From: Tannerella sp.
GTDB lineage: Bacteria; Bacteroidota; Bacteroidia; Bacteroidales; Tannerellaceae
Assembly (NCBI GenBank): GCA_031283785.1
Contig: JAITBC010000292.1
Span: 1 to 11,196, forward strand
DNA: 11,196 nucleotides
Direction: 5' to 3'
The notes beneath the pieces were generated by a model. That model did not search any database, was not told the origin of the DNA, and saw only the letters and a program-made list of their open reading frames with translations. Numbering within the stretch: position 1 is the first letter of the stretch; every line of letters starts with the position of its first letter. Made by a program: the position numbers and the translations under genes. Shown piece after piece: positions 7,172 through 11,196 of this stretch.

Positions 7172-7196
7172 AGGAATAAAAAATAGAATCAACAAA
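7165..7196 (-). promoter_or_regulatory. Promoter of the PerR-like gene
   Basis: On the minus strand, TTTG (7196-7193), a 20-base spacer and TAATTTTG (7172-7165) match the Bacteroidetes promoter consensus exactly. Transcription would start near 7158, about 30 bases before the ATG at 7128. Confidence 0.6.
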
Positions 7197-7246
7197 TAAG
7201 CCAATGTTACCGTTTGTCAAAAAATGTTTTCCGCACGTCTAATATG

Positions 7247-8251
7247 CTATTTATAAGCCTTTATGATCGTTTCAATACTTTCCAATCCTTTACGAAAAAT
7301 TATTTTCCGAATAAAAGATTTTATAAATCCTAACCCATATCCATATATCTGTATAAATGAAGCGATTAAAGAAAGCCCTGCGATCCGTAAGTTTTTGGTC
7401 TTTATCAGCGAATCGAAAAACAGGAGAAGGATATAAATTGCCGGAAAGGCAAGAAACCACCATGAAACGAATAAAACCGGTATAATCAGGGCAACGCTTC
7501 CCAAGACAAAAAGCGCAGGCAGCATATGTACCGGCTTCAGGGAGTAGGGGTACAGTTTATAAAGATTAACACGCGCCTGACCGAAAATATTGACCTGCTT
7601 ATAAAATCGTCCCAGATTAACGCGGCGCTTATGGTAAACGTAGGCATCACGATACAGTTTTGTCGTGAATCCGGCATTGTTGATACGTATGCCGAGGTCG
7701 ATATCTTCCCCATACATATCTTTGAACCCGCCTGCGGTTTCGTATACCGCACGTGAAAAGCCCATGTTGAATGTCCGCGGTTTGAATTTTTCCATGTTCA
7801 CCTTCCCGCCGCGTATTCCTCCGGTCGTCCAGAAAGAAGTCATTGCGTAGTTGATCGCTTTCTGCATAACGCTGAATGACGGATGTTCTTTGTCCGGGCC
7901 GCCGAAGCAATCGGCATAATCTTCGCCAAGCATACGGTTTACCGTTTCAAGATAATGGGGAGGAATGATACAGTCGGAATCAAAAAAAATGAAATAGTCG
8001 CCTTCGGCATTCTTCATGCCGACATTGCGGCTGTCGCTTCTACCGGAGTTTTCTTTTACTATATAACGGATGTTGATTTTCGGACGGAACTTTTTTACTT
8101 CATCCGCACATGGCCGGGGCGAACCATCTTCGACCAACACCAATTCGAAACCTGTATAGGTCTGTATAGACAAACTCTCCAGCAACTCATGCGCTTCATC
8201 CGGACGGTCATATATCGGGACAATAAGAGAAAAAAACATAACTGTAATCAA
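7247..8251 (-). CDS. Family 2 glycosyltransferase with C-terminal membrane helices
   Basis: The 334-residue product transfers a sugar from a nucleotide-sugar donor, probably to a lipid-linked or surface polysaccharide acceptor at the inner membrane. The GT-A domain starts at FFSLIVPIYDRPDE. It has VEDGSPRP (40-47), the SDSRNVGMKNAEGDY segment, and the DxD-type motif FFDSDC (D91, D93) for metal and donor binding. GEDIDLGIRI (181-190) supplies the usual catalytic-base ED, and YHKRRVN follows at 206-212. Two hydrophobic regions (about 244-280 and 290-312) anchor the C-terminus, and the tail is basic. ATG 8239 (MFFSLIVPIY) is an equally good start. The 105-base gap to the peptidase gene has no clear promoter, so co-transcription is possible. 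Acceptor and donor cannot be told from the sequence, and no other polysaccharide genes are visible. Confidence 0.82.
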   Translation of the reverse strand: MITVMFFSLIVPIYDRPDEAHELLESLSIQTYTGFELVLVEDGSPRPCADEVKKFRPKINIRYIVKENSGRSDSRNVGMKNAEGDYFIFFDSDCIIPPHYLETVNRMLGEDYADCFGGPDKEHPSFSVMQKAINYAMTSFWTTGGIRGGKVNMEKFKPRTFNMGFSRAVYETAGGFKDMYGEDIDLGIRINNAGFTTKLYRDAYVYHKRRVNLGRFYKQVNIFGQARVNLYKLYPYSLKPVHMLPALFVLGSVALIIPVLFVSWWFLAFPAIYILLLFFDSLIKTKNLRIAGLSLIASFIQIYGYGLGFIKSFIRKIIFRKGLESIETIIKAYK

Positions 8252-8356
8252 TTATTACCAGACATTTCGAAAAAGTGCGAACACAGGACATGATGACGGC
8301 ATATTCGTTTTCGCGATAATTCGAATTGAAAATCAACATAGTCGAATGTAGCCATG

Positions 8357-10495
8357 CTAACCCGTTATTTTTAATTCGTTTATGATTCGCGGACATTTTC
8401 CCCATTTTTCGATAATCCACAAGACATATCGTATATCTACGCTTATAGTGCGCTGCAACTCGGTCTCGAATGCGATATCTCCGCTCATTGCTTCCCAGTT
8501 CCCGTCGAAAGCCAGCCCTATCACCCGGCTGTTTTTGTCGAATACGGGGCTACCCGAACTGCCTCCGGTAATATCGTTGTTCGAAAGAAAACACAATTGC
8601 AGTTCGCCGTTTTCGCCGGCATAATTCCCGAAGTCGCCTCCGACTGCCATATCAATTATTTCCGGTTGAAGCCGGAACTCATAGTTTGAAGAATCTTCTT
8701 TTTCCAATAACCCTGATGATGTGGTATAATAGTTATACCATGTCGCATCAAACGGACGGTATCCTCCTATCGAACCATAACTCAGGCGCATTGTAAAATT
8801 TGCGTCGGAATAGAGGATACTGTCGGGATACATCTCTTGTAACGCTGCGAAATACAACCGTTTTCCCTTCATAATTTCATATTCGACGCCGCCTAAAGAT
8901 TGTGCGACATCCATAATCGTCATAATAACGGATAACGATAGCCGTCCCGCAGGATCTTTCTTCATATATCTGTCGTATTTCTTTTTATCTTTCAGCAGTT
9001 CAACTATTTTTTCTTCGGACAGGACGGCTGTTTTTGCGAACAAATCATTTGCGTAGCGTTCATAGTCGCCTTTGTATTTTTTATCTATTTCGGGATAAAT
9101 ATCCGGCAGATATTCCGGGGGAACACGTTCTTTGACGATTTTCATCATTGCGGCAAGTGTTTTCTTGTCTAACTCGGCATCGTAATCTTTAAAAAATGGA
9201 CGGATGCGGTCGTTCATGATGTCTTCTATATCTACGGTCGAGAGATTGTTATTGTCGATCTGTCCGAATATCCTTGTAAGGCGTATTATCTCCGTGCCGT
9301 TAGCGAACGCTTCGGTAAGATATGTAAGGTATTTCCGTTTTTCGTTTGTCAGGCGATAGTTTTCCTGAAGTAAGCGGAGGACGTTTCCGTAGGCGTCTTT
9401 TTTTCCGGATGACAGTATCCATTTGTCAAATGCATCTTCCTCTTTTTGCTTGCGTTCGATGACATTCCGGCTCATAAGACCACGGTTCATTCCGATGGAA
9501 TTTTTCCAGTAATTGGCGCTTCCGGCATACTTGGAAGCATATTTTATACGTATGGCATCATCTTTCCGCATGGCTTCCTGCCATATATCCTGTTTTATTT
9601 TGCGCACTTCTATCCGTGGATTGTTCGCACTTTCGATGCGCTGTTGCGTTCCCCATGAAGAGAGGTAACGATCCGTACTGCCGGGAAAACCTATCGTCAT
9701 GGCAAAATCTTTATCCCGATAACCTTGCACAGATATTTCCGCAACAAATTTCGGGCTGTACGGGCGGTTATTTACGTCGTATTCCGCCGGTTTGTTATCG
9801 GCGCCGGCATATACGCGAAACACAGAAAAGTCGCACGTATGGCGCGGCCACATCCAGTTGTCGGTATCGCCGCCGAATTTGCCGAGAGACGAAGGCGGGG
9901 CAAAAACCAAACGTACGTCGTGATACACATCGTACACGACCATATAATATTTGTTCATGTTGTAGAAAGGTACAATTTCGGCTTCGACAAAACGACCCTG
10001 CTCGACGGATTCCGTTATTATTTTTCCGATTGAATCGGTAGCGACAAGACGTTGGTATTCGTCGTCAATATGCGATATTTTGGGGACGATACTGTCGGTT
10101 ACGTCGATCGTTTCTTTAAGATAACGTACGCTCAATTCTTCTGCCGGGAGTTCGGCGGCATTATTTTGTGCAACGAACCCGTTTTGCAGGTAGTCGTGCT
10201 CTACACTGCTGAGTTTTTGAATGGAACTGTAACCGCAATGGTGATTGGTGAAGACAAGTCCTGTTTCCGAAACCGTGATCCCGGTGCATCCTCCACCGAA
10301 AATAACAACGGCATTTGCCACACATGGCGAGTCTTTGTCGTAAATATACTTATAATCGTGCATGAAGCCAAGTTCTTTCATGCGGGCCAAGTTTTGTTCG
10401 CGAAGTTCGTTAATAATCCACATGCCTTCGTCGGCATAAACATTATTCAATCCGGTAAGCAACAATAAAAATCCTATTTTTTTCGTTAAATTCAT
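8357..10495 (-). CDS. dpp7: S46-family dipeptidyl peptidase, DPP7-like
   Basis: A periplasmic serine exopeptidase that removes N-terminal dipeptides and helps asaccharolytic Bacteroidales use peptides. The length of 712 residues is normal for the family. The signal peptide MNLTKKIGFLLLLTGLNNVY-A is followed by DEGMW, the usual mature start. The catalytic triad is visible: H86 in FTNHHCGY, D222 in WPRHTCDFSVF and S647 in ITGGSSGSPVFD. In LAFDGNWEAMSGDI the residue after FD is Gly (665). In this family Gly here goes with DPP7 (hydrophobic or broad P1) and Arg with DPP11 (Asp/Glu P1), so I assign DPP7. A helical domain (about 280-570) caps the active site. One oddity is Cys221 just before the catalytic Asp, where I expect Gly (RHTGD). 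A candidate promoter lies about 65 bases upstream. Family certainty is high; the subtype rests on one position. Confidence 0.9.
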   Translation of the reverse strand: MNLTKKIGFLLLLTGLNNVYADEGMWIINELREQNLARMKELGFMHDYKYIYDKDSPCVANAVVIFGGGCTGITVSETGLVFTNHHCGYSSIQKLSSVEHDYLQNGFVAQNNAAELPAEELSVRYLKETIDVTDSIVPKISHIDDEYQRLVATDSIGKIITESVEQGRFVEAEIVPFYNMNKYYMVVYDVYHDVRLVFAPPSSLGKFGGDTDNWMWPRHTCDFSVFRVYAGADNKPAEYDVNNRPYSPKFVAEISVQGYRDKDFAMTIGFPGSTDRYLSSWGTQQRIESANNPRIEVRKIKQDIWQEAMRKDDAIRIKYASKYAGSANYWKNSIGMNRGLMSRNVIERKQKEEDAFDKWILSSGKKDAYGNVLRLLQENYRLTNEKRKYLTYLTEAFANGTEIIRLTRIFGQIDNNNLSTVDIEDIMNDRIRPFFKDYDAELDKKTLAAMMKIVKERVPPEYLPDIYPEIDKKYKGDYERYANDLFAKTAVLSEEKIVELLKDKKKYDRYMKKDPAGRLSLSVIMTIMDVAQSLGGVEYEIMKGKRLYFAALQEMYPDSILYSDANFTMRLSYGSIGGYRPFDATWYNYYTTSSGLLEKEDSSNYEFRLQPEIIDMAVGGDFGNYAGENGELQLCFLSNNDITGGSSGSPVFDKNSRVIGLAFDGNWEAMSGDIAFETELQRTISVDIRYVLWIIEKWGKCPRIINELKITG

Positions 10496-10560
10496 AATTG
10501 TTTGTCAATAATTTTGTATATTTAGCTACGATGAATATACCTGATGATATAATCGGGGGG

Positions 10561-10592
10561 CAAATGTATGAAAAATAATCGGAGAAAACGAA
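10561..10592 (-). promoter_or_regulatory. Candidate promoter of the S46 peptidase gene
   Basis: On the minus strand a perfect -7 element TACATTTG lies at 10568-10561. Only a weak TTTCG stands about 20 bases upstream. Transcription would start near 10554 and leave a leader of about 58 bases. A run of six G lies between element and gene on the plus strand (10555-10560). Confidence 0.38.
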
Positions 10593-10638
10593 ATCTTTCA
10601 TTATTTTATAATCCGGGGTCGATATAATCAAACCGGCA

Positions 10639-10670
10639 ATTTAACCCAAAACACGGTTAAATCTTTTTTT
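10639..10670 (+). terminator. Terminator-like hairpin in intergenic DNA
   Basis: ATTTAACC (10639-10646) pairs perfectly with GGTTAAAT (10655-10662) around an 8-base loop and is followed by CTTTTTTT, the layout of an intrinsic terminator read on the plus strand. The stem has only two G-C pairs. No plus-strand gene lies upstream of it in the window. Confidence 0.5.
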
Positions 10671-10715
10671 GAGGTGCTATTGATCTTTTTGATCCGTTAT
10701 TCCGAAAAAAAACAT

Positions 10716-10723
10716 TATTTTTG
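10716..10723 (+). promoter_or_regulatory. -7 element before the right-edge remnant
   Basis: TATTTTTG matches TAnnTTTG. The nearest TTTG upstream (10688-10691) is 24 bases away, longer than the usual 19-21. Transcription would start near 10730, directly before the start-less remnant. Confidence 0.33.
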
Positions 10724-10741
10724 TGACGACATAAAAAAACG

Positions 10742-11113
10742 AAAGGCGGCGGTGGTCGTGGTGTGCTGATAGCAAACCCGATCGGTACTGGCCAGGAGTT
10801 GAAGGATCTGCGCAACGAGTTGTGGATCGTTCAGGTGCCGGAGCTTCAAGGCCGCCGTCGCAACGATCTGGAAATACTGCTAAGCATATTCGATCAGGAG
10901 AACCGAATGAGCGACCATCACATACTGAATCTGAACGTAGAGCGTTTTTCGGACGAGTACCGTCCCATAGTGCGCCGCTTGCAACAGGCCATCGCCGACA
11001 GAGAAGTGCGGGAAGCGATGGATGTGGAAGACGACGTCGTGGAACATTTTCGCACCGAAGAACGTATCAGGCAGAATATTATTGCCGAACAGGAGGCTGC
11101 CCTTGCCGTATAA
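10742..11113 (+). pseudogene. C-terminal remnant, possibly of a PD-(D/E)XK/Rpn-like Bacteroidales protein
   Basis: An open frame with no ATG is bounded upstream by TGA at 10724-10726. Its first possible start is GTG 10763, giving 116 residues. The text ELWIVQVPELQGRRRNDLEI, then LLSIFDQENRMSDHHIL, DEYRPIVRRLQQAIADREVR and a charged, probably coiled-coil tail (HFRTEERIRQNIIAEQEAAL) resembles the C-terminal part of large Bacteroidales protein families related to PD-(D/E)XK/Rpn transposase-like nucleases. That resemblance is from memory and is weak. If it is right, the whole N-terminal nuclease domain is missing. The promoter-like element stands only about 20 bases ahead of the surviving coding sequence, as if an internal deletion joined the 5' end to the C-terminus. 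The alternative is a short functional protein started at GTG. Nothing is recognisable in the 83 bases after its stop. Confidence 0.5.
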
Positions 11114-11196
11114 TAAGCGATGCGAAGTAAACAGTATATAATGGATTCTCCGGCGTCCTTGACATGATAAGGATATCTCTCTGCATACCACAGGCA

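Noticed and set aside
7883..8293. 136-residue plus-strand frame
   Set aside because: It lies antisense to the conserved glycosyltransferase motifs and looks like a shadow.
9616..10041. 141- and 102-residue plus-strand frames inside the peptidase gene
   Set aside because: Both are antisense to the S46 gene, which has a full catalytic triad and normal length.
10509..10516. TAATTTTG on the plus strand upstream of the peptidase gene
   Set aside because: It matches a -7 element but has no TTG/TTTG at 19-21 bases and no plus-strand gene after it.
10443..10631. 62-residue minus-strand frame upstream of the peptidase
   Set aside because: It overlaps the peptidase start in another frame, is AT-rich and covers the candidate promoter.
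10880..11191. 103-residue minus-strand frame at the right edge
   Set aside because: It is the antisense shadow of the remnant at 10742-11113. Its translation has no recognisable motif.
1..11196. CRISPR arrays, tRNA or rRNA genes, riboswitches
   Set aside because: I saw no regularly spaced repeats, no tRNA-like cloverleaf and no rRNA-like sequence.

Overview
The window looks like a chromosomal accessory segment of a Bacteroidales bacterium. Several start regions carry the Bacteroidetes -7 element TAnnTTTG with a TTG/TTTG about 18-20 bases upstream, and no gene has a clear Shine-Dalgarno site. The families also fit: an S46 dipeptidyl peptidase, a GG-Bacteroidales-type peptide precursor, a C39-like/VKOR/thioredoxin fusion, a 6-bladed beta-propeller protein and an AAA_14/DUF4143 ATPase. 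I cannot name the genus.

Layout. Positions 1-1880 are debris: the C-terminal part of an IS4-family transposase running in from the left edge, a YD/RHS-like lipoprotein gene broken by one clear frameshift and probably a start lesion, and a second short IS4-like remnant. Positions 1843-5335 hold a plus-strand peptide cassette behind a good promoter. Its parts are a membrane protein fusing a degenerate C39-peptidase-like domain, a VKOR domain and a thioredoxin domain; a 68-residue double-glycine precursor with four cysteines in its core; a strong hairpin; a secreted 6-bladed beta-propeller protein; and a frameshifted, truncated LanC-like gene. Positions 5330-6585 carry a DUF4143-type ATPase with its own promoter and one frameshift. 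This gene abuts the point where the LanC homology stops.

Positions 6694-10495 are on the minus strand and intact: a PerR-like Fur-family regulator, a family 2 glycosyltransferase with C-terminal membrane helices, and a DPP7-like S46 peptidase. At the right end a promoter-like element sits directly before a start-less C-terminal remnant that may derive from a Bacteroidales PD-(D/E)XK/Rpn-like protein.

How the genes may work together. The cassette is the most interesting part. A membrane disulfide-forming enzyme with a leader-peptidase-like domain is co-transcribed with a cysteine-bearing GG-leader peptide. I infer that the fusion protein oxidises the peptide, possibly after recognising its leader. 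The beta-propeller protein would act in the cell envelope. The LanC-like partner is now dead. No C39 ABC exporter or radical SAM maturase lies in the window, so export would have to be supplied from elsewhere. The plus-strand half carries at least three frameshifts and the minus-strand half none. This suggests a decaying accessory region next to conserved genes, unless the frameshifts are sequencing errors.
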